Below, piece after piece: positions 53,013-62,447 of a stretch of 64,000 nucleotides of DNA. The notes under the pieces are model-generated. The model did not search any database and was not told where the DNA came from. It saw only the letters and a program-made list of their open reading frames with translations. Origin of the DNA: Bordetella parapertussis (GTDB lineage: Bacteria; Pseudomonadota; Gammaproteobacteria; Burkholderiales; Burkholderiaceae_C). The stretch's first letter is position 1. Each line of letters opens with the position of its first letter. The DNA lies in NCBI GenBank assembly GCA_945890735.1, contig CAMDCZ010000003.1:1-64000 (forward strand), read 5' to 3'. The position numbers were made by a program, and so were the translations under genes.

Positions 53013-55292
53013 TCAGGCGCTGGCAATGGCGTTGTCAAAGCGCAGCGGCAAATGACGCAGCCGCTGTCCGGTCAAAGCAAACACCGCGTTGGCGATCGCT
53101 GGCGCAATCGGCGGTGTGCCGGGCTCGCCCACGCCTTGAGGGTGGGCATCGCTTGGCACGATATGTGTTTCCACCACTGGCGCCTGGTCGATGCGCAGCA
53201 AAGGGTAATCATGAAAATTGCTCTGCTGCACCTGGCCCTTTTCAAAACGGATGTTGCCCCACAAGGCAGCGCTCAGACCCATCATGACCGACCCTTCCAT
53301 TTGCTGGGCAATGCTGTCGGGGTTGATGGCGGTGCCGCAATCGATGGCGCAGACCACACGGTGCACACGAATCTGATTGGCATTCACGGACACCTCGGCC
53401 ACTTGGGCCACGATCGAACCAAACGACTCGTGCATGGCCAGGCCCCACGCGCGGCCTTGCTGTTGCGCAGCTGTGGGCACGGGGCCCATGCCAGCTTTGT
53501 CAGCGGCCATTTGCAACACGCGCGCGTGGCGCGGGTGGTTTTTCAGCATGGACAAACGAAACGTGAGGGGGTGTTGACCTGTGGCATGGGCCACTTCATC
53601 GACAAAACTTTCCTTGAAAAAAGCCTGGTGCGAATGACCCACAGAGCGCCATGAGCCGATGGGGATGGGCAGGTCAATCGCGGTGTGACTGATCTTTGCA
53701 TGGGGCCATTCATAGGCTTGGTCAAATGCGCCTTCTGCCGTTGTTTTGTCCGGGCCAGCGCCTGGCAGGTCCAGCATGCGGCGAATGAATTGGGGGGCAA
53801 TCGCTTGGCTGCTGGCGTGATTGAGCCAGGCCAGCACCTGTCCTTTCTCATCCAAGCCGGCTTGGTAGCGGCTCACACAAGCCGGACGGTAGAAATCGTG
53901 TTGCATGTCTTGGCTGCGGTCCCACAACATTTGCACGGGTTTGCCCTCGCAAGCCAGTGCAATTTGCGCGGCTTGTGCGATGTAGTCCAGCTCCAGCCGC
54001 CTGCCCAGGCCAGTCCCCAACAGCGGCAAGAGCAGGCTCACTTTGTCCTTGGGGATGCCCAAGATCTCAGCGACCACATGGCGAGCAGCACCTGGTATTT
54101 GGCTGGGTGCCCAGACAGTGGCTGCGCCGTCCTTGAACCACACGGTGCAGTTCATCGGCTCCATGGTGGCGTGTGCCAAGTAAGGTGCGCTGTATTCAGC
54201 GGTGATTTTTTTGGCTGCAGACGCGAACACTTGTGTGGCGTTGCCATGCTCAAAATAGGTGTGAGCGTCAGCGCTGTCCAAGCCCTGGCGCAAAGCTTTG
54301 TCAATGGTTTCACTGCCCCACATGGCCGCGACACCCGTGCCCCATTCAGCCCGGACCACACGCAATGCTTTCATGGCTTGGAAGGTGGACTTGGCCACCA
54401 CCGCCACACCCCCGCTGGCCCCTTTGGTGGGGGCGATCGCCACGACTTTTTCAACGCCCGGCATGGCACTGGCTTGGCTGGCATCCATGCTGATGAGTGG
54501 TGCGCCGACCTCGGGGTTCATGCGCACACAGGCGAACACCAAGCCTTCTGGGCGGTAGTCCATGCCGTACTTTGCCGAGCCGTCCACTTTGCTCATGCCT
54601 TCGATGCGAGGCATGGCTTTGCCAATGAATCTGAACTGCGCTGGGGTTTTCAACACCACTTGTTTGGGCGCTGCTTGTTGGGCAGCCAGGGCAGCTAGTT
54701 CACCGAAACGCGCTGACCGCCCACTGCTGTGGCTCACCACGCCTGCATTGACCTGGCATTCACTCGCAGACACCTGCCACTGCTGGGCAGCAGCGGCAAT
54801 CAACATGGCCCGCGCACTCGCACCTGCTTCGCGCATGGGCAACCAAAGGTCTTTGATGCTGGAGGATCCCCCGGTGGCGACCAGACCGATTTCGCGCATG
54901 GCTTTATGGGTCATGAACTGGGCGAACTGTTTCAGTTTGCCGTGGTCGTCGGGGTGAAAGGGCAGGCCATCGGCAGCGACCACTTGGTTGTTGTAGATGT
55001 TGTCAAAGTTGGAGGACTCGAGGGTGATTTGGTCCCAGCGGGCATCGAGTTCGTCCGCCAACAACATCGCCAAACCGGTGAACACCCCTTGCCCCATCTC
55101 GGACTTGCTCATCACGATGCTCACCGTGTCGTCCTCTGCGATGCGCACCCAGCCATTGAGGGCGGTCTTGCCATGCTCGGGGGCCAAAGGCGAAGCGGGG
55201 TTCAAGCGTTGGCGGGGCGGCAACATGCTCCACCCCACCACCAAAGCACCGGTGCCTGCTGCAATGGCGCCCAATATGTGTCTGCGTTTCAT
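53013..55292 (-). CDS. molybdopterin-binding hydroxylase large subunit (isoquinoline 1-oxidoreductase beta-like)
   Basis: 759 residues of the xanthine dehydrogenase/aldehyde oxidase family with a Tat signal (MKRRHILGAIAAGTGALVVG). VDGSAKYGMDYR and the C-terminal GVGEPGTPPIAPAIANAVF, whose glutamate is catalytic, mark an IorB/QorB-type subunit. The pterin-binding loop that is usually GGGFGRR reads GTGLGRR here. IorB normally works with a [2Fe-2S] IorA subunit; none is in this window. It probably oxidises an N-heterocycle or aldehyde in the periplasm. Divergent from glnA, with the NtrC-type sites 140-205 bases upstream of its start. Confidence 0.9.
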   Translation of the reverse strand: MKRRHILGAIAAGTGALVVGWSMLPPRQRLNPASPLAPEHGKTALNGWVRIAEDDTVSIVMSKSEMGQGVFTGLAMLLADELDARWDQITLESSNFDNIYNNQVVAADGLPFHPDDHGKLKQFAQFMTHKAMREIGLVATGGSSSIKDLWLPMREAGASARAMLIAAAAQQWQVSASECQVNAGVVSHSSGRSARFGELAALAAQQAAPKQVVLKTPAQFRFIGKAMPRIEGMSKVDGSAKYGMDYRPEGLVFACVRMNPEVGAPLISMDASQASAMPGVEKVVAIAPTKGASGGVAVVAKSTFQAMKALRVVRAEWGTGVAAMWGSETIDKALRQGLDSADAHTYFEHGNATQVFASAAKKITAEYSAPYLAHATMEPMNCTVWFKDGAATVWAPSQIPGAARHVVAEILGIPKDKVSLLLPLLGTGLGRRLELDYIAQAAQIALACEGKPVQMLWDRSQDMQHDFYRPACVSRYQAGLDEKGQVLAWLNHASSQAIAPQFIRRMLDLPGAGPDKTTAEGAFDQAYEWPHAKISHTAIDLPIPIGSWRSVGHSHQAFFKESFVDEVAHATGQHPLTFRLSMLKNHPRHARVLQMAADKAGMGPVPTAAQQQGRAWGLAMHESFGSIVAQVAEVSVNANQIRVHRVVCAIDCGTAINPDSIAQQMEGSVMMGLSAALWGNIRFEKGQVQQSNFHDYPLLRIDQAPVVETHIVPSDAHPQGVGEPGTPPIAPAIANAVFALTGQRLRHLPLRFDNAIASA

Positions 55293-55431
55293 GATGTTCC
55301 TCGTGCTGGGGTTTGTCGAAGCTGGCTGCTGTCACCGCTTGCGCCTAACCATAACTGGAAAAGACGCGCATTCCCATGGGCAGCAGGCAAGTGACTGGTA
55401 CAGCCTGGCTGGCGCTCATCCCAACCGTCGT

Positions 55432-55497
55432 TGCACCTTGTGAGTGCATGAAATGCCTCACGATGGTGCATTTCATAGAATGCACTTTTTAGGTGCA
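55432..55497. promoter_or_regulatory. cluster of three NtrC-binding-site-like sequences
   Basis: Three sequences fit TGCACC-N5-GGTGCA: TGCACC-TTGTG-AGTGCA (55432-55448), TGCCTC-ACGAT-GGTGCA (55454-55470) and TGCACT-TTTTA-GGTGCA (55481-55497). Centres are 22 and 27 bases apart. They lie 145-210 bases upstream of the predicted glnA start, the usual place for enhancers of sigma-54 promoters. Confidence 0.75.
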
Positions 55498-55616
55498 TAA
55501 TGAGTGGCCAAGAAAATGCGGTTGCCTGCATGGAAAAGGGGTATTTTGATCACGAAATCGCCTGGTCTGGCTGCTGAAATCGATCTTTTTGAACTTTCCG
55601 GTGGGCGGGGTGTGCG

Positions 55617-55632
55617 TGGCACAAAAGATGCA
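55617..55632 (+). promoter_or_regulatory. sigma-54 promoter of glnA
   Basis: TGGCAC-AAAAG-ATGCA matches the -24/-12 consensus TGGCACG-N4-TTGCA with the invariant GG and GC at correct spacing. Transcription would begin near 55642, about 40 bases before the glnA ATG. With the upstream NtrC-type sites this makes nitrogen-regulated expression very likely. Confidence 0.8.
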
Positions 55633-55681
55633 AGACAATGTTCATCTCTGATTTTCAAACCAACCTCTCCAGGAGAAATTG

Positions 55682-57097
55682 ATGGCCAAGACCGTCGCCG
55701 ACGTCATGAAGGACGTCAAGGAACACGAAATCAAGTTTGTTGATTTTCGTTTTACCGATACCCGTGGCAAAGAACAGCACGTGAGTGTGCCCATTTCCCA
55801 CTTCGATGAAAGCAAATTCACCGACGGCCATGCATTTGACGGTTCTTCCATTGCCGGCTGGAAAGGCATCGAAGCCTCTGACATGTTGCTCATGCCAGAT
55901 GCGAACACCGCGTTCTTGGACCCTTTCTTTCAAGAGCCTACCCTGGTCCTGTCTTGCGACGTGCTCGAGCCCGGCGATGGTAAATCCTATGACCGCGACC
56001 CACGCTCGATTGCCAAGCGCGCAGAAGCCTATTTGAAATCCTCTGGCTTGGGCGACACCGCCTATTTCGGACCAGAGCCAGAGTTCTTCATCTTTGACAA
56101 CGTGCAGTGGGGCAATGAAATGTCCGGCGCGTTTTTCAAGATCGACGAATACGAAGCCCCTTGGAACAGCAGCGCCAAAATCGAAGGCGGCAACCGCGGC
56201 CACCGTCCCACTGTCAAGGGCGGCTATTTCCCCGTGCCACCCGTGGACAGCACACAAGACTTGCGTGCCGAAATGGTCATGATCCTCGAAGAAATGGGTA
56301 TCCCTGTGGAAGTGTTCCACCACGAAGTGGCGGGCGCTGGTCAAAACGAAATCGGCACCAAGTTCAGCACCTTGGTTGAGCGCGCCGACTGGACCCAAAA
56401 ACTGAAATACGTGGTGTGGAACGTGGCCAATGCCTACGGCAAAACAGCCACCTTCATGCCCAAGCCACTGGTTGGCGACAACGGTTCAGGCATGCACGTT
56501 CACCAGTCCATCTGGAAGGATGGCAAGAACTTGTTTGCAGGTAAAGGCTACGCTGGCTTGAGCGACACCGCCTTGTTCTACATCGGCGGCATCATCAAGC
56601 ACGCCCGTGCCTTGAACGCCATCACCAATCCCACCACCAACAGCTACAAGCGTTTGGTGCCAGGTTTTGAAGCCCCTGTGAAGTTGGCTTACTCCAGCCG
56701 CAACCGTTCTGCGTCGATCCGTATCCCTCACGTGGCGTCTGACAAAGGCCGTCGCATCGAGGCACGTTTCCCTGACCCCATGGCCAACCCCTACCTGTGC
56801 TTCTCAGCCTTGTTGATGGCTGGCTTGGACGGCATCGAGAACAAGATCCACCCCGGTGAAGCCGCGACCAAAGACCTGTACCACTTGCCCCCAGAGGAGG
56901 ACGCATTGGTCCCAACCGTGTGCCACAGCTTGGACCAAGCTTTGGAGCACTTGGACAAAGGCCGTGCCTTCTTGACCAAAGGTGGCGTGTTCACTGACAG
57001 CATGATCGATGCCTACATCGACCTCAAAATGCAAGAAGTCACCCGCTTCCGTCAGGCGGTTCACCCTGTCGAATACGACATGTACTACTCACTCTGA
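55682..57097 (+). CDS. glnA: type I glutamine synthetase
   Basis: 471 residues. It makes glutamine from glutamate, ammonium and [48 protein letters not shown] (ATP/metal) and NRSASIRIP are the family blocks. Y400 in [10 protein letters not shown] is the adenylylation tyrosine, so activity is probably controlled by GlnE. The ATG at 55682 follows AGGAGAAATTG. It is expressed from the sigma-54 promoter upstream. A terminator follows, then a small secreted protein and ntrB-ntrC. Confidence 0.97.
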   Translation: MAKTVADVMKDVKEHEIKFVDFRFTDTRGKEQHVSVPISHFDESKFTDGHAFDGSSIAGWKGIEASDMLLMPDANTAFLDPFFQEPTLVLSCDVLEPGDGKSYDRDPRSIAKRAEAYLKSSGLGDTAYFGPEPEFFIFDNVQWGNEMSGAFFKIDEYEAPWNSSAKIEGGNRGHRPTVKGGYFPVPPVDSTQDLRAEMVMILEEMGIPVEVFHHEVAGAGQNEIGTKFSTLVERADWTQKLKYVVWNVANAYGKTATFMPKPLVGDNGSGMHVHQSIWKDGKNLFAGKGYAGLSDTALFYIGGIIKHARALNAITNPTTNSYKRLVPGFEAPVKLAYSSRNRSASIRIPHVASDKGRRIEARFPDPMANPYLCFSALLMAGLDGIENKIHPGEAATKDLYHLPPEEDALVPTVCHSLDQALEHLDKGRAFLTKGGVFTDSMIDAYIDLKMQEVTRFRQAVHPVEYDMYYSL

Positions 57098-57143
57098 GCC
57101 TCGGCTTGGGACACACGTGCAAGCCAGTCATGTCTTGCGCGCC

Positions 57144-57172
57144 AAGGGCGGCCTCCTGGCCGCCCTTTTTTT
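57144..57172 (+). terminator. intrinsic terminator after glnA
   Basis: AAGGGCGGCC (57144-57153), loop TCCT, GGCCGCCCTT, then TTTTT. A perfect 10-bp GC-rich stem with U-tract, 46 bases after the glnA stop. Confidence 0.92.
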
Positions 57173-57203
57173 GGGGACGTGAATTCAACGAGAACAGGCG
57201 CGT

Positions 57204-57617
57204 ATGAAGCATATTTTGTTGATGGCGTGTTTTGGCACAGCGGGTTGGGCGATGGCACAAAACAACACGGATTCAGTTTGGCGATGTGGCAACGAATACA
57301 CCAACCAACCCAAACCGGGCATGGCCTGCACACGCGTGCCTGTTCAGTCTGATGTCATCAGCACCCAACCGCGCTCATTCCGCGCGGTGCCACAGACCAG
57401 CCCAGCCATGCCCAACACCACTGTGGTCGTGCCCGTGCCGCCCCGCATGGATGTAGGCCAACAACGCACCAGAGACCAACATGCCCAACAAATTCTCTTG
57501 GATGAGTTGAAAAAATTGCAGCAACGCTGCCTGCAACTGGCGGCCCAAAGCACGGAATTGGTGCGCTGCCGTGCCGATGAGGCCGCATTGCGCCGCGAAT
57601 TGGCGCGGTTGCCCTGA
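57204..57617 (+). CDS. small secreted protein, DUF4124-like
   Basis: 137 residues. Signal peptide MKHILLMACFGTAGWAMAQ. The mature part has VWRCGNEYTNQPKPGMACTRV, a cysteine pair spaced as in the N-terminus of DUF4124-type proteins, a proline-rich linker and a charged helix (about 85-137) with two more cysteines. The function is unknown. It sits between the glnA terminator and ntrB with only 8 bases to ntrB, so it is probably co-transcribed with the nitrogen regulators, though no link to nitrogen control is known to me. Confidence 0.75.
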   Translation: MKHILLMACFGTAGWAMAQNNTDSVWRCGNEYTNQPKPGMACTRVPVQSDVISTQPRSFRAVPQTSPAMPNTTVVVPVPPRMDVGQQRTRDQHAQQILLDELKKLQQRCLQLAAQSTELVRCRADEAALRRELARLP

Positions 57618-57625
57618 GATGGAAC

Positions 57626-58684
57626 ATGCCTGAAAACCGATTCGCTGCATTTGACCAATTGGCCACCTTGGTCTTGGTGGTCAAAGCCGATAACCGGGTA
57701 TTGTTTGCCAATGCTTCCTTTGAAGATGTCATGGGCTTGTCGCGCCGCAGTGTGCAAGATGCAGATGCACCGGGCTTGTTTGTGGATGAAGCCAGTCTGC
57801 TGCAAGCCATGGAAGGCGCCAGACGGCATGACTTTTCAGCCCTGCGCTTTGATGACCAGCTCAAGCGGCCAGGGTCAGAGGCTTTCCCAGTCCATGTGGT
57901 GGTGGCCCCCGGCGATCAACCGGGTGAAGTCTTGATCGAGCTGCTGCCTCAAGAAACCCAGAGCCGGCAAGACCGCGAAGAGCGACAGTTGGAGCACGCC
58001 CAGGCGAACAAAGAGCTGATTCGCAATCTCGCGCATGAGATCAAAAATCCCTTGGGTGGTATCCGAGGCGCGGCCCAACTGTTGCAGCTTGAGCTCGAAA
58101 CCCGCAGCGATCTGACCGAGTACACCCAGGTGATCGTGCGCGAAGCCGATCGCTTGCAAACCCTGGTAGACCGGTTGCTGGCGCCCCACCGACGGCCCCA
58201 TGTCGTGGGCAATGTCAATATCCACGAGGTGTGTGAACGTGTTCGCACCCTGATCCTGGCTGAGTTCCCCAAGGGCTTGCAGGTGCGTCGTGACTATGAC
58301 ATCTCCTTGCCGGAGTTTCGCGGTGATGTTGAACAGCTGATTCAGGCGGTGCTCAATATCGCGCATAACGCCGCGCAAGCGCTGATGGACAGGATGTCAG
58401 TGGGAGACGCTGAAATCATTTTGTGTACCCGCATCGCCCGCCAAGTGACTTTCGTGAAACAGCGCTACAGATTGGCACTGGAATTGCATGTCATTGACAA
58501 CGGACCGGGTATCCCGGAAGAGATCAAAGACCGTTTGTTTCATCCCTTGGTATCGGGCCGCGATGGCGGATCGGGCTTGGGTTTGAACTTGGCTCAGACC
58601 TTTGTGCAACAGCACCAAGGTTTGATCGAATGTGAAAGTCAACCTGGGCGCACGGATTTCAAAATTTTGATTCCCTTGCATTGA
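57626..58684 (+). CDS. ntrB: nitrogen-regulation sensor kinase NtrB
   Basis: 352 residues, cytosolic. An N-terminal PAS domain (about 5-115) senses via GlnB. The phosphorylation box is NLAHEIKNPLGGIRGAAQLL, with the phosphorylated histidine in AHEIKNP. The ATPase domain has NIAHNAAQAL, DNGPGIPEEI and GGSGLGLNLAQ. NtrB phosphorylates NtrC under nitrogen limitation and dephosphorylates it with PII in excess. 46 bases separate it from ntrC. Confidence 0.95.
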   Translation: MPENRFAAFDQLATLVLVVKADNRVLFANASFEDVMGLSRRSVQDADAPGLFVDEASLLQAMEGARRHDFSALRFDDQLKRPGSEAFPVHVVVAPGDQPGEVLIELLPQETQSRQDREERQLEHAQANKELIRNLAHEIKNPLGGIRGAAQLLQLELETRSDLTEYTQVIVREADRLQTLVDRLLAPHRRPHVVGNVNIHEVCERVRTLILAEFPKGLQVRRDYDISLPEFRGDVEQLIQAVLNIAHNAAQALMDRMSVGDAEIILCTRIARQVTFVKQRYRLALELHVIDNGPGIPEEIKDRLFHPLVSGRDGGSGLGLNLAQTFVQQHQGLIECESQPGRTDFKILIPLH

Positions 58685-58730
58685 AAACCGCATGAGCGAG
58701 ATGCGCAAGACAGAAGGGTAATGTACTGTG

Positions 58731-60230
58731 ATGAAACCGATTTGGATCGTAGATGATGACCAGTCCATCCGTTTTGTACTGGAAAAGGCATTGATGCGCG
58801 AAGGCTTGCCCACCCGCAGCTTCACCCACCCGCGTGAAGTGGTGCAAGCCTTAGACAACCTGACCGCAGAAGACAGCCCGCAGGTATTGGTCAGCGACAT
58901 TCGGATGCCAGGGGGATCTGGATTGGATTTGCTCGCCCAGGTCAAAGAACGAATGCCAGGCCTGCCGGTCATCATCATGACCGCTTATTCGGATTTGGAC
59001 AGCGCGGTGTCTGCGTTTCAAGGCGGTGCGTTTGAGTACCTGCCCAAACCCTTTGATTTGACCAAGGCCATCGAACTGATTCGCCGTGCGGTGGAAGAAA
59101 GCCAGCGCGAGGCGGTGGGCGCGGTGGATGTGGACAGCACGCCTGAAATGCTGGGCCAAGCGCCCGCCATGCAAGACGTGTTCCGTGCGATTGGTCGCTT
59201 GAGCCAAAGCAATGTCACCGTGATGATCACCGGTGAATCGGGTTCGGGCAAGGAGTTGGTCGCCCGTGCACTTCACAAGCATTCCCAGCGCGCCAGTGGA
59301 CCGTTTGTCGCGATCAACACCGCTGCGATTCCCAAAGATTTGTTGGAAAGCGAGTTGTTCGGCCATGAGCGTGGCGCATTCACCGGGGCCCAAACCATGC
59401 GCCGTGGGCGTTTTGAACAGGCCGATGGCGGCACTTTGTTTTTGGACGAAATAGGCGACATGCCATTTGACTTGCAAACCCGATTACTGCGTGTCTTGAG
59501 CGATGGCAGTTTCTACCGTGTCGGTGGTCACAGCGCGATCAAATCGAATGTGCGCGTGATTGCAGCGACTCACCAAGATTTGGAACAGCGGGTCAAGGAA
59601 GGCATTTTTCGCGAAGACTTGTTTCACCGCTTGAACGTCATTCGTTTGCGCTTGCCCCCTTTGCGTGAACGCCGCGAGGACATTCCTGTGCTGACGCGGC
59701 ATTTTTTACAGCACAGTGCGCAGCAGTTGGGTGTGGAGGCCAAGCGAATGTCGGCATCAGCCATGGAGCTGCTGCAAAATTTTGCCTTTCCTGGCAATGT
59801 GCGCCAGTTGGAAAACATTTGTCATTGGCTCACGGTCATGGCGCCAGCTCAAGCGATTGAGCCCAAGGATTTGCCCCCTGAGATGTTGCAACCTGTCGAC
59901 TTGGACACCTTTGCCGACCATGCAGTTCACAGCCCGCCGGTCGTCCGATTCGTCAGAGGCAATGAGGGTTATGGCCATGCCGGGGCCAACCCACCCGTGG
60001 CGCCAAGTGCATCAGGCGAAGATTGGCAAGGGGGGTTAGAAGCCCAGGCCATGGCCTTGTTGACAGCCGGGCGCACCGACGTCTGGGAGGCGTTGACCAA
60101 GCGGTTTGAGGCCACCTTGATTCAAACCGCGCTGGCCCACACCCGTGGTCGACGCATCGATGCTGCACACAAGCTGGGCATTGGTCGCAACACCATCACC
60201 CGGAAAATCCAAGAGCTTGGTTTGGAATAA
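58731..60230 (+). CDS. ntrC: nitrogen-regulation response regulator NtrC
   Basis: 499 residues. Receiver with D56 in VLVSDIRMPGG and K in YLPKPFD. The sigma-54 activator AAA+ domain has TGESGSGKELVAR (Walker A), the GAFTGA loop that contacts sigma-54, and GGTLFLDEIGDM. A Fis-type helix-turn-helix at the end (RRIDAAHKLGIGRNTITRKIQELGLE) binds the enhancer. The ATG at 58731 is preceded directly by an in-frame GTG. Its likely targets include the three sites upstream of glnA. It converges on xth. Confidence 0.96.
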   Translation: MKPIWIVDDDQSIRFVLEKALMREGLPTRSFTHPREVVQALDNLTAEDSPQVLVSDIRMPGGSGLDLLAQVKERMPGLPVIIMTAYSDLDSAVSAFQGGAFEYLPKPFDLTKAIELIRRAVEESQREAVGAVDVDSTPEMLGQAPAMQDVFRAIGRLSQSNVTVMITGESGSGKELVARALHKHSQRASGPFVAINTAAIPKDLLESELFGHERGAFTGAQTMRRGRFEQADGGTLFLDEIGDMPFDLQTRLLRVLSDGSFYRVGGHSAIKSNVRVIAATHQDLEQRVKEGIFREDLFHRLNVIRLRLPPLRERREDIPVLTRHFLQHSAQQLGVEAKRMSASAMELLQNFAFPGNVRQLENICHWLTVMAPAQAIEPKDLPPEMLQPVDLDTFADHAVHSPPVVRFVRGNEGYGHAGANPPVAPSASGEDWQGGLEAQAMALLTAGRTDVWEALTKRFEATLIQTALAHTRGRRIDAAHKLGIGRNTITRKIQELGLE

Positions 60231-60266
60231 ACACGCACAGCCAATCAGATGGTGTGATGATGCCGC

Positions 60267-61043
60267 TCAAGCCAGTGTGACCACGACTGGCGTATGGTCA
60301 CTGGGGCGTTCGTTTTTGCGAGGCAGTTTGTCAATCACGCATGCCGTGGTGATGGGTTTGAGCAGATCGGAGACCAAAACATGGTCGATTCGTAACCCGC
60401 GGTTTCTTCTGAAGGCAAAGTCGCGGTAATCCCACCAGGAATAACTTTTCGGGGCCTGCTCAAACAAGCGGAAAGCATCGTGCAGGCCCAAATCCAGCAA
60501 GGCTTTGAAGTGGGCGCGTTCTGCGTCGGTGCAATGAATGGTCCCTGCCAATGCGACCGGGTCCCAAACATCCTGGTCATCCCAGGTGATGTTGTAGTCC
60601 CCCATCAATACAAGCTTGGGGTGTCGTTTGAGCTCGTCTTCGATGAAGGTTCGCAGCGCAGTCAGCCATGCCATTTTGTAGGTAAATTTGTCGCTGTCAG
60701 GTGCTTGCCCATTGGGAAAATAGGCGCCCACCACCCGCACGCCATGGACTGTTGCGGTGATGACGCGTGCCATGTCGTCAGCGAAACCGGGGATGTTGTG
60801 CACCACATCCTCTAACGCGTGTTTGGCAATCAATGCCACGCCGTTGTAGGTTTTTTGTCCAAAAAAAGCCACTTGGTAACCCGCCGCTTCAATCTCGGCG
60901 ACAGGGAATTTATCGTCGGTGGTTTTGGTTTCTTGCAAGGCCAGCACATCCACACCGCCGTGTTCGTTTTGTGCCGACAACCAATCCAACACTTGCGGTA
61001 GCCGAACGGTGAGCGAATTGACGTTCCAGGTGGCGAGTTTCAT
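60267..61043 (-). CDS. xth: exodeoxyribonuclease III
   Basis: 258 residues of the Exo III/APE family, which cleaves abasic sites and has 3'-phosphatase and 3'-5' exonuclease activity. N7 in TWNVNSL, E in LALQETKTTDD, D/N in GDYNITWDDQDVWDP, and the C-terminal SDHTPVVV catalytic histidine are present. Its ATG overlaps the folA stop (ATGA). Confidence 0.95.
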   Translation of the reverse strand: MKLATWNVNSLTVRLPQVLDWLSAQNEHGGVDVLALQETKTTDDKFPVAEIEAAGYQVAFFGQKTYNGVALIAKHALEDVVHNIPGFADDMARVITATVHGVRVVGAYFPNGQAPDSDKFTYKMAWLTALRTFIEDELKRHPKLVLMGDYNITWDDQDVWDPVALAGTIHCTDAERAHFKALLDLGLHDAFRLFEQAPKSYSWWDYRDFAFRRNRGLRIDHVLVSDLLKPITTACVIDKLPRKNERPSDHTPVVVTLA

Positions 61044-61528
61044 GGTTGGCGCTCCAAAGTCACCAGGCTGTAGCCCATACCTTGTGCCGAGGTGTGGGAT
61101 GTTCGGCTGACCTCATGCCAGTCTGTGCCGAGCGCAGGTGCAAACGCATCTCCCTCAAACTCTGCATGGATTTCAGTGACCACCACTTGGCTGGCCAAGG
61201 GCAAGGCCTGGGCATAAATTTGAGCGCCACCCATGACCCACACCAACTGATTGGCAGGGAATAAAGCCAGTGCTGCCTGCACCGAATTCACCACTTCAGC
61301 ACCCTCAGCAGCGTAGTCGGACTGGCGTGACACCACCACATTGCGACGACCTGGCAGCGGTCTGAACGCAGCAGGGATCGATTCCCAAGTTACCCGTCCC
61401 ATCACCACTGGTTGGCCCAAAGTGGTGCGTTTGAAATGCGCCAAATCTTCAGGCAAATGCCATGGCATGGTGCCATGGTGGCCAATGACGTTGTTGCGAG
61501 CGCGGGCGTAAATCAGGTGCACTGGCAT
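61040..61528 (-). CDS. folA: dihydrofolate reductase
   Basis: 162 residues. MPVHLIYARARNNVIGHHGTMPWHLPEDLAHFKRTT holds the substrate-binding aspartate-type position (here E in PEDL) and the Met20-like loop; VVMGRVTWESIP and NVVVSRQ bind NADPH. It regenerates tetrahydrofolate used by ThyA, encoded directly upstream. The ATG at 61528 is five bases after the thyA stop; an ATG at 61570 is inside thyA. Confidence 0.95.
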   Translation of the reverse strand: MPVHLIYARARNNVIGHHGTMPWHLPEDLAHFKRTTLGQPVVMGRVTWESIPAAFRPLPGRRNVVVSRQSDYAAEGAEVVNSVQAALALFPANQLVWVMGGAQIYAQALPLASQVVVTEIHAEFEGDAFAPALGTDWHEVSRTSHTSAQGMGYSLVTLERQP

Positions 61529-61533
61529 GGCTG

Positions 61534-62385
61534 TTAAACCGCAACCGGCGCCTTGATGGCGGGGTGGCATTGGTAGTCACGCACCTCGAAGTCTTCAAAC
61601 TGGTAGTCGAAGATTGAGTCGGGGCGGCGCTTGATGTGCAATGTGGGCGCGGGGAAGGGCGAGCGCGTCAGTTGCAACTCAACTTGCTCGTGGTGGTTGC
61701 TGTAGATATGGCAGTCGCCGCCAGTCCAGATGAATTCGCCCACCTCCAAGTCACATTGCTGCGCCACCATGTGGGTGAGCAGCGCGTAGCTGGCAATGTT
61801 GAACGGCACGCCCAAGAAAATATCCGCACTGCGTTGGTAAAGCTGACAACTCAGTTGGCCCTTGCCGCCGGGTTGGGTGGGTGGTGCCACATAAAACTGA
61901 AAGAAAGCGTGGCAGGGCATCAGCGCCATCTTGGAGAGGTCGGCCACATTCCAAGCGCTCACGATGATGCGGCGTGAATCGGGGTTGCTCTTCAAGGTCT
62001 TGATGACCTCGGTGATTTGGTCGATGTGCCCACCCTCGGGCGTGGGCCAGCTGCGCCACTGCACGCCATACACCGGCCCCAAGTCGCCGTCTGCTCGTGC
62101 CCATTCGTCCCAAATGGTGCAGCCGCGCTCGGTCAGCCAGTTGTTGTTGCTCGAGCCAGTGAGGAACCACAGCAGCTCAACGATGATGGATTTCAGGTGC
62201 ACCTTTTTGGTGGTGATCAGTGGAAAACCTTGGCGCAAATTGAAACGCATTTGGTGGCCAAACACGCTGCGCGTACCGGTGCCGGTGCGGTCTGACTTTT
62301 CAACACCATGGGTGTAGACATGGCGCATGAAATCTTCATAAGGTGTCGGGATGGGGTGAGGGTGGGTTGGCGAGCTCATGGGCAT
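61534..62385 (-). CDS. thyA: thymidylate synthase
   Basis: About 283 residues. The catalytic cysteine lies in [33 protein letters not shown] (phosphate-binding arginine), [14 protein letters not shown] and the RRIIVSAWN block are family hallmarks. It methylates dUMP with methylenetetrahydrofolate, producing dihydrofolate for FolA. ATG 62385 or 62379 (MSSPTHP) is the likely start; no strong SD is seen. It heads thyA-folA-xth, a natural folate/nucleotide/repair unit. Confidence 0.95.
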   Translation of the reverse strand: MPMSSPTHPHPIPTPYEDFMRHVYTHGVEKSDRTGTGTRSVFGHQMRFNLRQGFPLITTKKVHLKSIIVELLWFLTGSSNNNWLTERGCTIWDEWARADGDLGPVYGVQWRSWPTPEGGHIDQITEVIKTLKSNPDSRRIIVSAWNVADLSKMALMPCHAFFQFYVAPPTQPGGKGQLSCQLYQRSADIFLGVPFNIASYALLTHMVAQQCDLEVGEFIWTGGDCHIYSNHHEQVELQLTRSPFPAPTLHIKRRPDSIFDYQFEDFEVRDYQCHPAIKAPVAV

Positions 62386-62447
62386 GAGTTTAGAGCGTTC
62401 GGCACCCTTGATTCGCGCAGGCCGCCGGTCAGGCAAACCCAAGAGCC

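Larger units (their letters stand above)
55293..55681. other. divergent control region between molybdo-hydroxylase and glnA
   Basis: 389 bases without a credible gene. It holds three NtrC-type sites and a sigma-54 promoter (listed separately). An open frame at 55504-55743 overlaps the promoter and the start of glnA, has no SD and no recognisable sequence, and is not called. No sigma-54 element was seen facing the hydroxylase gene. Confidence 0.7.

Noticed and set aside
55504..55743. 79-codon open frame upstream of glnA
   Set aside because: It overlaps the sigma-54 promoter and the glnA start, has no SD and no recognisable motif.
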